Source of the DNA: an uncultured Micrococcales bacterium
GTDB lineage: Bacteria; Actinomycetota; Actinomycetes; Actinomycetales; Microbacteriaceae
NCBI GenBank assembly: GCA_903935175.1
Contig: CAIZQQ010000165.1
Span: 1 to 38,506, forward strand
Length of the DNA stretch: 38,506 bases
Direction: 5' to 3'
Part shown: piece by piece, positions 8,751-17,581 of the stretch
Position numbering within the stretch: position 1 is the stretch's first letter
How the letters are laid out: every line of letters starts with the position of its first letter
The notes under the pieces: model-generated
What the model saw: only the letters and a program-made list of their open reading frames with translations
What the model was told of the DNA's origin: nothing
Databases searched by the model: none
Position numbers and translations under genes: made by a program

Positions 8751-11168
8751 ATGAGCTCAGAAATCAATCCCGAAGAACGCATCGTAGATATCGATCTAAC
8801 GGCAGAGATGCAGGACTCTTTTCTGGAGTACTCGTACTCGGTAATCTACGCTCGTGCTCTTCCAGATGCTCGTGACGGCCTGAAGCCGGTTCACCGCCGC
8901 ATCATTTACCAAATGGGAGAAATGGGCCTTCGGCCAGACAAGGGGCACGTGAAATCAGCCCGTGTTTCTGGTGAAGTAATGGGTAAATTACACCCTCACG
9001 GCGATGGAGCAATTTATGACGCAATGGTGCGTATGGCCCAGCCATTCACACTGCGCGTGCCTCTAATCGATGGCCACGGAAACTTCGGCTCTCTAGATGA
9101 TGGTCCAGCCGCAGCAAGGTACACCGAGACTCGTCTGGCGCCCGCTGCGCTGCTTATGAATGAGGGGCTCGACGAGGACGTCGTTGATTTCAAGCCAAAT
9201 TACGATGCGCAGCTTTCAGAACCAGAGGTTTTGCCAGCAGCTTTTCCGAACCTTCTGGTGAACGGATCTTCAGGAATCGCGGTAGGTATGGCGACAAACA
9301 TGCCACCGCACAACATGCGCGAAGTAATTGCGGCAGCCAGACATTTACTGGCCAACCCAGCGGCAACTACAGAAGACCTAATGCGCTTTGTGCCAGGCCC
9401 AGACCTTCCAACCGGCGGAATCATTGTTGGCCTCGAAGGAATCAAAGACGCCTATGAAAGCGGACGAGGTTCGTTCAAGACGAGGGCCAAGGTAAGCGTC
9501 GAGAGTGTCAGCCCCCGAAAGCTCGGCCTTGTGGTTACTGAGCTCCCCTACTTGGTTGGCCCAGAGAAAGTTATCGAGAAAATCAAAGACGGTGTCAACA
9601 ACAAAAAATTGCTTGGAATCTCCGATGTGATTGACCTCACCGACCGAACCAACGGCCTCAAATTGGTTATCGAACTGAAAACCGGATTCGATCCACAAGT
9701 GGTTCTCGACCTTCTTTTCCGATACACGCCGATGGAAGACTCTTTTGGCATAAACAACGTCACGCTGGTTGACGGGCGCCCGAACACACTCGGCCTACGC
9801 GATTTGCTTGGCGTCTACTTGGCGCACCGCGTGCAGGTAACTCGTCGCAGAACAAGCAATCGTCTCGGCAAGAAAAAGGCAAGACTGCACCTGGTTGAAG
9901 GTTTGCTTATTGCAATCGTCGCCATTGACGAAGTCATTCAAGTGATTCGAAGCTCCGAAGAGGTTGACGAGGCTCGTTCGAGATTGATGCAAATTTTTGA
10001 ATTGAGCGAAATCCAAGCCGAATACATTCTCGAACTCCGCCTTCGCAGGCTCACCAAGTTCTCACGTATTGAACTCGAGACCGAAAAGACTCAACTTGAA
10101 GAAGAGATTCGCACTCTTGAGCGAATTCTGTCTAACGACACAGAACTACGGGATCTTGTCAGTAGCGAATTGGCTGAAGTTGCCGAGAAATACGGAGATG
10201 ACCGCCGTACTTTGCTAATGGATGAATCAGAGGTCGTCCGCAGTGTGCCAGTTTCCAGGTCGACTGCCGTGTCAGCCGAATTGGCCGACAGTGCCGCGAC
10301 GGTGCTGCTAACCGTTACCGGACTTTTGGGTCGCATTGCCGAACCGCCTGTGGCAACAGCCAAACGCAAGAAACACGACACTTTCAGCCACCGAATTGAC
10401 ACCACCACTCGAACCGATATCGGTGCCGTGACCAGCGCCGGTCGCATGATCCGAGTTCACGTGGGTGATATTCCGGATGCTGGTGCCGCGCTTGAAGCAA
10501 GTGCAATGGTGCGAGCATCCGAGTTCTTCGGGCTTTCAACAGGAGAGACACTCATTGGGCTGGTTGAACTCAACGATGCAAACGAGCTCGCGTTGGCAAC
10601 CGCCCAGGGAACAGTAAAACGCGTGCAAGCAGATTACCCAGCCAAAGAGCACTTTGAACTGATCGCTCTAAAGGAGGGCGACCAAGTCGTGTCGGCGGTG
10701 CTAGCGAACGAAGCGAAAGAGTATGTCATCGTCACTAGCGACACTCAGGTTTTACGTTTCGCGGCCGACTCGGTTCGCGCCCAGGGGCGTGCTGCTTCAG
10801 GAATAGCGGGTATAAATCTAAGCGATGGGGCCAAGGTTATTGCGTTTGGTGCAGTCACCAATCCAGAAGAAGCCTTTGTGGTCACTGCAGCAAATTCTTC
10901 GGGCGCGCTAGCCGGGACAGATGCCGGAAGTATCAAGCTTTCGAAATTGGACGAGTTTCCTGCCAAAGGTCGAGCAACGGGTGGAGTCAGAGGGCAGAAA
11001 CTACTTCGCAGTGAAGATCAGTTGTACTTCGCGGCCGTTGCAATTGGGGCTCCGGCGGCAAGCGCGTCAGACGGTAAACCGTTTGAATTGCCTGAACCAG
11101 CAAAGCGTGACGCAAGCGGGTCGGCCGCGCAGTCTCCTATCGCGGGCGTTGGGTTCTTACTCAGCTAG
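8751..11168 (+). CDS. parC: DNA topoisomerase IV subunit A
   Basis: An 805-residue type IIA topoisomerase A subunit, which cleaves and rejoins DNA for decatenation. The winged-helix region runs from about residue 30. The active-site Tyr is residue 124 in AARYTETRLAP, and the resistance-determining segment reads HPHGDGAIYDAMVRMAQ. A coiled-coil arm lies near residues 420-490 and a beta-propeller-like C-terminal half follows. The GyrA box seen in gyrases was not found, and convergence with the B subunit beside sigA is typical of actinobacterial ParC/ParE. A gyrase assignment is less likely but cannot be excluded without the rest of the genome. GAAAG lies four bases before the ATG. Residue 86, usually Ser in other type IIA A subunits, is Gly here. 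Confidence 0.93.
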   Translation: MSSEINPEERIVDIDLTAEMQDSFLEYSYSVIYARALPDARDGLKPVHRRIIYQMGEMGLRPDKGHVKSARVSGEVMGKLHPHGDGAIYDAMVRMAQPFTLRVPLIDGHGNFGSLDDGPAAARYTETRLAPAALLMNEGLDEDVVDFKPNYDAQLSEPEVLPAAFPNLLVNGSSGIAVGMATNMPPHNMREVIAAARHLLANPAATTEDLMRFVPGPDLPTGGIIVGLEGIKDAYESGRGSFKTRAKVSVESVSPRKLGLVVTELPYLVGPEKVIEKIKDGVNNKKLLGISDVIDLTDRTNGLKLVIELKTGFDPQVVLDLLFRYTPMEDSFGINNVTLVDGRPNTLGLRDLLGVYLAHRVQVTRRRTSNRLGKKKARLHLVEGLLIAIVAIDEVIQVIRSSEEVDEARSRLMQIFELSEIQAEYILELRLRRLTKFSRIELETEKTQLEEEIRTLERILSNDTELRDLVSSELAEVAEKYGDDRRTLLMDESEVVRSVPVSRSTAVSAELADSAATVLLTVTGLLGRIAEPPVATAKRKKHDTFSHRIDTTTRTDIGAVTSAGRMIRVHVGDIPDAGAALEASAMVRASEFFGLSTGETLIGLVELNDANELALATAQGTVKRVQADYPAKEHFELIALKEGDQVVSAVLANEAKEYVIVTSDTQVLRFAADSVRAQGRAASGIAGINLSDGAKVIAFGAVTNPEEAFVVTAANSSGALAGTDAGSIKLSKLDEFPAKGRATGGVRGQKLLRSEDQLYFAAVAIGAPAASASDGKPFELPEPAKRDASGSAAQSPIAGVGFLLS

Positions 11169-11224
11169 CTTGCCTGGCCTTGCGCCCTTGAGTTCTGAGT
11201 TGCCTAGAGATTCAGGCGAAAGAA

Positions 11225-13306
11225 CTAAGCATCCACCTTGTCGGTGTCGAAGTCATCAGCGCTGTCGATTATGAAGTCGCGACGAGGAGCAACATCGTTA
11301 CCCATCAGAAGCTCGAAAACACGCTCGGCGGCCTCTGCGTCTTCGACCCGCACACGCCTCAAGGCGCGCCTGGAGCGATCCATTGTCGTTTCTGCCAACT
11401 GATCGGCATCCATCTCACCCAAGCCCTTATAGCGTTGAATAGGCTCTTGATAGCGCTTGCCCTGTGACTTCAACTTAGCCAGAAGCGACTCAAGCTCCTG
11501 CTGCGAGTAGGTATAAATGGTTTCGTTTGGCTTGGTTCCGGCGTTGATTACTACGACTCGGTGCAGCGGAGGCACGGCCGCATAAACCCGCCCGGCATCG
11601 ACCAAAGGTCTCATGTACCTGAAAAAGAGGGTCAGAAGAAGCGTGCGAATGTGCGCTCCATCGACATCTGCGTCGCTCATCAGAATGACTTTGCCGTACC
11701 GAGCCACATCAAGATCGAACGAACGCCCTGAACCTGCTCCAATAACTTGGATGATCGAAGCGCACTCTGCGTTGCTAAGCATGTCGCTTACCGAGGCCTT
11801 TTGCACGTTCAAAATCTTTCCTCGAATTGGCAGCAGCGCTTGGTATTCGCTGTCACGAGCTAACTTGGCCGTACCAAGAGCAGAGTCACCCTCAACGATA
11901 AAAAGTTCGCTGCCCGCAGTTTCTTGCGTGCGGCAATCAACCAGTTTGGTTGGCAGCGAAGAGGACTCGAGGGCGTTTTTGCGGCGCTGAGTCTCTTTGT
12001 GGGTTCGCGCTGAAATGCGCGACTTCATTTCTGCCACTACCTTTTCTAGCAGCATGGCGGCTTGCGTCTTATCGTCGCGCTTTGAGCTCTCAAGACGCTC
12101 AGTTAGAGCCTTTGCTATGGTGTTTGAAACTATGTTGCGAACCGCTGGGGTTCCTAGAACCTCTTTGGTCTGGCCCTCAAACTGTGGCTCGGCAAGGCGA
12201 ACTGTGACAACAGCGGTAAGGCCGGCGAAAACATCGTCTTTTTCGACCTTGTCGTTACCTGCCTTCAACTTGCGCGAGTTGGCCTCGATTTGAGTTCGAA
12301 GCACTTTGAGTAGCGCCTGTTCGAAGCCGCTTACGTGGGTTCCACCCTTGGGCGTCGAAATGATGTTAACGAAGGACTTCAAAGTGGCGTCATAGCCCGT
12401 CCCCCAACGGAGTGCTACATCAACCTCGCAGTTTCGCTCAACCTCGCGCGATTCCATGTTGCCCTGTTCATTGAGCACGGGTACGGTTTCGGTGAAGGTT
12501 GTTGCGCCGCTCAAGCGCCAAGTGTTCGTTATCGCATTGTCGTTCGCCAAGTAATCGACAAACTCGACAATTCCGCCATCGAACTTGAAGTCGCTAACAA
12601 CGGCTTCACTAGTGCGCTGGTCATTAACTTGAAGTCGTAATCCTGGAACCAGAAAAGCCGTTTGGCGCGCTCGTGACATGAGCTCATCGGTGGCAAAAGA
12701 AGCGTCTTTGATAAAAATCTGAGGGTCGACCCAGTAACGGACTCTTGTTCCGGTAACACTCTTTGCTACCTTGCCCACTACATCGAGTGAGCTGGCATCT
12801 TCAAAAGGCGTGAAGGGGCTGTTTGCTGAGATACCGTTCGAATCATCGAAGCGGCCTGGTTCGCCTCTACGAAACGACATGCGGTGGGTCTTGCCATCAC
12901 GGTCGACTTCTACGTCCAATCGAGCAGAAAGTGCATTCACAACAGAAGCACCGACGCCGTGAAGCCCTCCGGATGCGGCGTATGAACCAGAACCGAACTT
13001 TCCACCTGCGTGGAGTTTTGTGAAAACCACCTCGACACCGCTAAGCCCAGTTTTTGGTTCGATATCGACGGGGATGCCGCGCGCGTGGTCTCGCACCTCT
13101 ACGGACCCATCGGCGTGAAGCTGAATATCGATCGAACTGCCGTGACCGGCAAGCGCTTCGTCTACCGAGTTGTCGATGATCTCCCAAAGACAGTGCATTA
13201 AACCGCGACTGTCGGTAGACCCGATGTACATACCAGGTCGCTTACGAACCGCCTCTAGGCCCTCAAGAACAGAGAGATGTCTGGCGGAGTAATCGGTGTT
13301 GGGCAC
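11225..13306 (-). CDS. parE: DNA topoisomerase IV subunit B
   Basis: The 693-residue ATPase subunit that partners ParC. GHKL ATPase motifs are visible: EIIDNSVDEALAG and GLHGVGASVVNALS. The Toprim domain has EGDSALGTAKLARDSEYQA, LPIRGKILNV and DADVDGAHIRTLL. The C-terminal RYKGLGEMDADQLAETTMD is also canonical. The start is GTG (MPNTDYSARHLSVLEG), with TAACAT exactly six bases upstream and no Shine-Dalgarno, so it looks leaderless. It converges on parC, leaving 56 bases that hold no convincing terminator. Confidence 0.95.
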   Translation of the reverse strand: MPNTDYSARHLSVLEGLEAVRKRPGMYIGSTDSRGLMHCLWEIIDNSVDEALAGHGSSIDIQLHADGSVEVRDHARGIPVDIEPKTGLSGVEVVFTKLHAGGKFGSGSYAASGGLHGVGASVVNALSARLDVEVDRDGKTHRMSFRRGEPGRFDDSNGISANSPFTPFEDASSLDVVGKVAKSVTGTRVRYWVDPQIFIKDASFATDELMSRARQTAFLVPGLRLQVNDQRTSEAVVSDFKFDGGIVEFVDYLANDNAITNTWRLSGATTFTETVPVLNEQGNMESREVERNCEVDVALRWGTGYDATLKSFVNIISTPKGGTHVSGFEQALLKVLRTQIEANSRKLKAGNDKVEKDDVFAGLTAVVTVRLAEPQFEGQTKEVLGTPAVRNIVSNTIAKALTERLESSKRDDKTQAAMLLEKVVAEMKSRISARTHKETQRRKNALESSSLPTKLVDCRTQETAGSELFIVEGDSALGTAKLARDSEYQALLPIRGKILNVQKASVSDMLSNAECASIIQVIGAGSGRSFDLDVARYGKVILMSDADVDGAHIRTLLLTLFFRYMRPLVDAGRVYAAVPPLHRVVVINAGTKPNETIYTYSQQELESLLAKLKSQGKRYQEPIQRYKGLGEMDADQLAETTMDRSRRALRRVRVEDAEAAERVFELLMGNDVAPRRDFIIDSADDFDTDKVDA

Positions 13307-13318
13307 CAGAAAATGTTA
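13307..13318 (-). promoter_or_regulatory. Leaderless -10 element of parE
   Basis: On the minus strand TAACAT is followed by six bases (TTTCTG) and then the GTG start codon. Transcription would begin at or beside the start codon. There is no purine-rich ribosome binding site. Confidence 0.6.
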
Positions 13319-13446
13319 CGAGTTGAACCCAAAAAAATGGCGCTCAAACACGATGCAGCGAAGAAACTATTCGCAGTTAGCGAAACTGTGTCGATAATGG
13401 GCAGTTTTGACACCGGCATGTGGTTCTATTTACAGCAGGAGGAAGA

Positions 13447-13686
13447 ATGTCAGAAATTCAAGAAGTAACCGAAACCGAGCAAGAGATTGTTGCTACCAAC
13501 AGCCAAACCGCGCCGCTAACCGCCGGAGACCGCTGCGACTCATGCGGTGCACAGGCGTACGTTCGTGCAACATTGGTTTTCGGTGAACTGCTATTCTGCC
13601 TTCACCACGCAACGTTGAACAAAGAGGCCCTGGCCGCCAACACGGTTCACTGGCACGACGAGAGCGACAAGCTACTCGCTCGCTAG
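13447..13686 (+). CDS. DUF7455 family small zinc-binding-like protein
   Basis: A 79-residue protein carrying the pattern of the actinobacterial family found beside primary sigma genes: RCDSCGAQAYVRATLVFG and ELLFCLHH. Cys30-x2-Cys33 and Cys51 with His53 or His54 form a likely zinc site. The ATG at 13447 is preceded by a strong AGGAGGA site, so the in-frame ATG 27 bases upstream is rejected. The function is unknown. A TTGACA at 13407-13412 may be its -35 box, but the -10 is ambiguous (TTTACA or TACAGC). It converges on the GatD-like gene with an 18-base gap. Confidence 0.88.
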   Translation: MSEIQEVTETEQEIVATNSQTAPLTAGDRCDSCGAQAYVRATLVFGELLFCLHHATLNKEALAANTVHWHDESDKLLAR

Positions 13687-13704
13687 ACCAAAGCACTTTT
13701 TGCG

Positions 13705-14319
13705 CTAGTGATTTGACTCTAGATTCCAAATTTCTTGAACGTAGCGTTCAGCGCAAATTTTTGAATCACTCGCCGTTGTCTCTCCGCCCAAGATTTCGAT
13801 TATGCGATCTAGCCAAAGTGGATTCTTGGCCAGGAATGGCCCGTGAAGCAGTGTGAGAACTAGATTCCCCTCCACGCGGATTGGCTCTAAACTCAGGTCG
13901 CTGTTCAAGTAACCAAGGGCCTCCGAAGGCCAGCCTTCAGCATCGACATTGGCCAGGACAAACTCACTGCGGCGTTCGCGCTTGGATGAGACATCCACGC
14001 CCGCCCAGGCCAGCGCACTGCCAACAACGATGCCGGGAGTCTTTGCCTCAACCATCTGTAAGAGCAAAGCTTGAATTTGCTCATCGTATGGGGCCAGAGA
14101 TTGCATCGCGGCAGCCGAACCATGTCCGATGGTGACAAAGATGCCGGTCTCGCCACTCTTCACCAGACGTGCGAGCTCAATCAACTCAGTTTCATTCGAG
14201 ACGGGCAAAATCTGGCTTGGCTCCCCAATCCACTGCAGGTTCTTTTTCAAGACCATTGAGTTAGCCGAATCTCCGTTTAGGTTGAGCATTTCAGGAAAAA
14301 GCGTGTAGATCGTTTTCAT
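13705..14319 (-). CDS. GatD-like glutamine amidotransferase homologue lacking the nucleophilic Cys
   Basis: The 204 residues align with GatD, the glutaminase subunit of the lipid II isoglutaminyl synthase. The head TLFPEMLNLNGDSANSMVL and the end LLHGPFLAKNPLWLD match family landmarks. However, the nucleophile elbow, normally CGGYQLLG, reads VGSALAWAG at residues 99-107, and the only Cys is residue 189, outside any catalytic position. The IGGGQD landmark is IGHGSA and the GFENH landmark is GYLNS. The catalytic-type His159 survives in HGP. The protein is about 40 residues shorter than usual. It overlaps the MurT-like gene by an ATGA. I infer a structural or repurposed partner, not an active glutaminase. 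Confidence 0.8.
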   Translation of the reverse strand: MKTIYTLFPEMLNLNGDSANSMVLKKNLQWIGEPSQILPVSNETELIELARLVKSGETGIFVTIGHGSAAAMQSLAPYDEQIQALLLQMVEAKTPGIVVGSALAWAGVDVSSKRERRSEFVLANVDAEGWPSEALGYLNSDLSLEPIRVEGNLVLTLLHGPFLAKNPLWLDRIIEILGGETTASDSKICAERYVQEIWNLESNH

Positions 14320-15587
14320 CGCTCAACCTCCTCGGCGCTCCAAAATCCAAGTGACCGTCTCATACGACGCATGGCGTCAGCGCTGAAAACTACGGTTTTG
14401 TGTCCGTGTTGAGGTTTCGGCATGTCGAAGAATGTCTTTGTGGCCTGCTCGAGATCATCTGTGACCAAACCAAGTGGCACATCGTTGTAATGCAGCACCA
14501 AGGCGGCCTCATAAGCATTGAATCCGGTGCACACATCGACATGCTTCAAGTTTGAATAATCCACTGTCCAAAGCCATGAGGGGTCGTGCACGTCTCGACC
14601 AATAGCAAACAACAGTTGCTCTGGTTCGCCGACGAGATTATCTAGATTCAGCTGCATCGATCCAGGGTTCTGAACCAAGATGAACTCGACATCCTCACCA
14701 TTAATCTGCACCATCTCGCCGCGAGCAAACACAGGCGGCACCTCACGCAATGCCTTGGTAGCAACTTCGAGTTTGAAATCTTCACCAAGAAACGACTTGG
14801 CGCTTTCGAATGCGGCGACTGCATCTAGTGCGAAGTGCACACCACGTGATGGGAGTTCGAATTCGGTGCTCCCCCAAGATCCGCTGATTTCGGCGTTGAT
14901 TCCGTCTAGGCGGCTAACCTCACTCGAAACCTCTGGCCTCGGCAATTCAGGTAGATAGGTTGGGGCATTCTGTAATCCCCTGCCCTGAGTTTTCAGGACC
15001 CTTGATGAAATGCCGAAGAATTTCGGCTCAACAGCTAAACCTTCGTGGGCAATTAGCAACGTGTTCTGGTCATCTGCATTTAGCAAGACACTCCGAGTCG
15101 CGCGCCGCGCCACCAAGGTCAGGTCAGCGCGCACTAACGCTGGGTCGACGAAACGGTCTAATTGGTCTTCCATGACGTTCAAGATTGTCACCTGCAGTGG
15201 CGAAATCTTTCTGGTTAGCTCTTCGGCGTGCGCTTCATCCATTTCGAGAATCGCCACTTGGCCAGCAACCTTGCCTGACCAGGTCGCGCGTTCGATGATC
15301 GTCGAATAAAAGCCCTGAAGAATGTTAGCCGTCGATGGGTTTGTGAAAACTGCCAAACCATGCTCCCGAACGATGTTCACCAACATCTTGGTGGTGGTCG
15401 ACTTTCCGGCAGATCCCGTCACGATTACTAAGCCTTGTGGAAAAGCCCCGAGAACTCGATAGAGGATGCCGGGAGCGAGCTTGCTGAGAATCAGACCAGG
15501 AAGCGCAGACCCGCCGCCCTTGCGAATAAGGCGAATGAGAACGCGCGCGATTCGACCAACCAGCAAAGCGGGCCAGTAACGAATCAC
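14316..15587 (-). CDS. MurT-like Mur ligase (divergent lipid II isoglutaminyl synthase subunit)
   Basis: A 423-residue Mur ligase-family protein that pairs with the GatD-like gene by a four-base overlap. The ATP P-loop is GSAGKSTTTKM (58-68), followed by EMDEAHAEEL, the Mur motif NVMEDQLDRF (137-146) and NADDQNT (170-176). Authentic MurT carries a four-Cys zinc ribbon in the central domain; here that segment (about 195-225) has no Cys, and the single Cys in the protein is residue 353. The MurT motif KNPxG reads QNPGS (306-310). DPSWLWTVD at 335-343 corresponds to a conserved MurT segment. A hydrophobic head precedes the P-loop. The start is GTG with no clear ribosome binding site, eight bases after sigA, so it is probably read from the sigA transcript. 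Confidence 0.85.
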   Translation of the reverse strand: MIRYWPALLVGRIARVLIRLIRKGGGSALPGLILSKLAPGILYRVLGAFPQGLVIVTGSAGKSTTTKMLVNIVREHGLAVFTNPSTANILQGFYSTIIERATWSGKVAGQVAILEMDEAHAEELTRKISPLQVTILNVMEDQLDRFVDPALVRADLTLVARRATRSVLLNADDQNTLLIAHEGLAVEPKFFGISSRVLKTQGRGLQNAPTYLPELPRPEVSSEVSRLDGINAEISGSWGSTEFELPSRGVHFALDAVAAFESAKSFLGEDFKLEVATKALREVPPVFARGEMVQINGEDVEFILVQNPGSMQLNLDNLVGEPEQLLFAIGRDVHDPSWLWTVDYSNLKHVDVCTGFNAYEAALVLHYNDVPLGLVTDDLEQATKTFFDMPKPQHGHKTVVFSADAMRRMRRSLGFWSAEEVER

Positions 15588-15594
15588 GGTGTGG

Positions 15595-17379
15595 TTAGTT
15601 CTCTAGGAAGTCGCGCAGCATCTGCGAGCGTGAAGGATGACGGAGCTTCGACATAGTCTTGGCTTCAATCTGTCTGATTCGCTCACGTGTGACGCCAAAC
15701 TCTTCTCCGATTTGGTCCAGGGTTTTCTGAACTCCATCGCCCAAACCGAAGCGGCTACGAATGACGCCCGCCTCTCTTGGGTGAAGTGAATCTAGGATGC
15801 GCTCAAGCTCGCGTTGCAACATCGAGTAGCCAACAGCATCAGCCGGAACAACTGCCTCGGTGTCTTCGATCAAGTCACCGAACTCTGAGTCGCCGTCTTC
15901 ACCGAGAGGAGTTGAAAGCGAAATTGGCTCTCGTCCATACTTTTGAACCTCGACCACCTTTTCAGGAGTCATGTCCAGTTCACGAGCAAGTTCTTCAGGA
16001 GTCGGTTCGCGACCTAGGTCTTGCAGCAACTGACGCTGAACGCGTGCAAGTTTGTTGATGACCTCCACCATGTGAACTGGGATGCGGATAGTGCGGGCTT
16101 GATCAGCCATGGCACGAGTAATAGCCTGACGAATCCACCAGGTTGCATAAGTCGAGAACTTGTAACCCTTGGTGTAATCGAATTTCTCAACTGCACGAAT
16201 GAGACCTAGGTTTCCTTCTTGAATTAGGTCAAGAAACTGCATGCCGCGACCGGTGTAACGCTTGGCCAGCGACACAACTAAACGAAGGTTCGCTTCGAGA
16301 AGGTGTGACTTGGCGCGTTGGCCGTCTTTCATGACCCAACGAAGGTCGCGGGTCATCTCTTTCGAGAGCCTCTTCTCAGTTGCGAGCTTCTCTTCAGCAA
16401 ACAATCCAGCTTCGATGCGCTTAGCCAACTCAACCTCAAGCTCGGCATTGAGCAGTGCGACCTTACCGATCTGCTTTAGGTAATCCTTTACCGGGTCTGC
16501 GGTAGCGCCCGAGATGGTGGTGGTTTGAACTGGGATGTCGTCATCATCGGCATGCGAGATAACGAATCCACCGCCGGCCTCAAGAGCTTTTTCTTTTTCT
16601 TTGGCCTCGGTGTCTTCGTGAGTTTCTTCTTCGTGAGCCTCTTCTTCAGCAAGTTCTACGATGTCGACCGCAGCCGCCGCTTCGGCAACGATGTCGACAA
16701 CCTCGAGGTCGTCTTCGTCTTCAAATTCTTCTTCGTCCGTTGCGGCTCCCTTTGGCAGCTTCGCAACTTTGGCAGGCTTTGCCTTAGCCGGTGCAGGCTT
16801 GACAGCTTCGGCTTTCGACGCGAGGGCCTTTTTAGCGGTCGGCTTTTCTGCGGTCTTCTGCACTTCAACCTTTGGAGTTACCGCTTTGGCATCAGCTTTC
16901 TTAGCCTTGGTAGCTGCAGCTGTCGTCTTTGTGGCTAAGGCTTTGGGTGCTGGGGCTTTAGCGACTGGCGTCTTGGCTGGGGCTTTAGCCTTTTTTTCAA
17001 CTTCTACTTTTGCCTTGGCAACCGGGGTTGTCCCTTTGACTGCGGTTGATTTTTTAGCCTGGGCCGCAGGCGTTTTGAGCGTCTTGACGGCGGGTTTTTC
17101 AGCGGCCTTTGCAGCCTTTGGCTTTGCCGAGCCAGCTTTCAATTCGGGCTTCGCTGCAACCAATTTCTTTGCTGGCGACTTCGATGAAGTCGCCTTTGGC
17201 TGAGCGGCTGCCTTTGGTTCAGATTTGGTCTTTGTGGTCTTGACTGCAGGAGTAATGATGTTGCTTTCTGGCTTGGTGTTCACTTCGGTTTGCTGCTTAG
17301 GTTTGCTGGTCTCAGGGTGAAGCATGCGCGAAAAAAGTCCACGCCTCTTGCCGACAGATTCGTCTTTATCTTTGGCCAC
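15595..17379 (-). CDS. sigA: Primary RNA polymerase sigma factor
   Basis: The 594 residues have the architecture of an HrdB-type vegetative sigma factor. A Lys/Ala/Pro-rich low-complexity head of about 200 residues is followed by an acidic block near residues 210-270. Region 1.2 is [16 protein letters not shown]. Region 2 includes [19 protein letters not shown] and [17 protein letters not shown]. Region 4.2 ends with the helix-turn-helix [18 protein letters not shown] and the terminal [12 protein letters not shown]. The GTG at 17379 is chosen over the upstream TTG because GAAGGG lies six bases before it and the extra residues look non-coding. It is followed closely by the MurT-like gene. A good promoter lies upstream at 17421-17449. 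Confidence 0.96.
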   Translation of the reverse strand: MAKDKDESVGKRRGLFSRMLHPETSKPKQQTEVNTKPESNIITPAVKTTKTKSEPKAAAQPKATSSKSPAKKLVAAKPELKAGSAKPKAAKAAEKPAVKTLKTPAAQAKKSTAVKGTTPVAKAKVEVEKKAKAPAKTPVAKAPAPKALATKTTAAATKAKKADAKAVTPKVEVQKTAEKPTAKKALASKAEAVKPAPAKAKPAKVAKLPKGAATDEEEFEDEDDLEVVDIVAEAAAAVDIVELAEEEAHEEETHEDTEAKEKEKALEAGGGFVISHADDDDIPVQTTTISGATADPVKDYLKQIGKVALLNAELEVELAKRIEAGLFAEEKLATEKRLSKEMTRDLRWVMKDGQRAKSHLLEANLRLVVSLAKRYTGRGMQFLDLIQEGNLGLIRAVEKFDYTKGYKFSTYATWWIRQAITRAMADQARTIRIPVHMVEVINKLARVQRQLLQDLGREPTPEELARELDMTPEKVVEVQKYGREPISLSTPLGEDGDSEFGDLIEDTEAVVPADAVGYSMLQRELERILDSLHPREAGVIRSRFGLGDGVQKTLDQIGEEFGVTRERIRQIEAKTMSKLRHPSRSQMLRDFLEN

Positions 17380-17420
17380 TTTGAACCCTTCATTGGTCCG
17401 ATCACTTGGTAATCGGCGAT

Positions 17421-17449
17421 GATCTAGGCAACACAAGGACCCATGTCAA
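17421..17449 (-). promoter_or_regulatory. Sigma-70-type promoter of sigA
   Basis: On the minus strand a perfect TTGACA (17449-17444) is followed by a 17-base spacer and TAGATC (17426-17421). The start point would be near 17414, giving a leader of about 35 bases before the GTG. This is the best two-box promoter in the window. Confidence 0.65.
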
Positions 17450-17551
17450 GTTTTGCAAAATGAAAACCGACTGGGTCCTGTTTCAAGTATGCCACCAACT
17501 AACGACATTGAACGGCATATTCTCTAGTGTCTGAAACGTGAAAGACCTGCG

Positions 17552-17570
17552 AAGTATTCCGAAAATACCT
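17552..17570 (-). terminator. Possible hairpin terminator after the MFS gene
   Basis: On the minus strand a seven-pair stem (AGGTATT with AATACTT, one G-U pair) closes a five-base loop 12 bases after the MFS stop codon. The following tract is only weakly T-rich, so termination is uncertain. The rest of the 17380-17581 gap holds the sigA promoter and a TATGCC/GGCATA dyad at 17488-17519. Confidence 0.35.
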
Positions 17571-17581
17571 AGCCGAGGTTT

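Noticed and set aside
11169-11224. Terminator between parC and parE
   Set aside because: AGTTCT and AGAACT can pair but are about 25 bases apart with no T-run, so the structure is not convincing.
13705-14319. GatD-like gene as a pseudogene
   Set aside because: The frame is intact, the overlap with the MurT-like gene is kept, and conserved segments remain at both ends; loss of the Cys looks like divergence, not decay.
16525-17203. Open frames on the plus strand across the sigA head (Phe-rich and Ala/Ser-rich)
   Set aside because: They are reverse translations of the K/A/P- and E/D-rich low-complexity head of the sigma factor.
16560-17340. Tandem repeat-like DNA in the sigA head
   Set aside because: The repetition is at the amino acid composition level (AKA, PAK, TKA) and no exact DNA repeat unit is maintained, so it is not annotated as a repeat.
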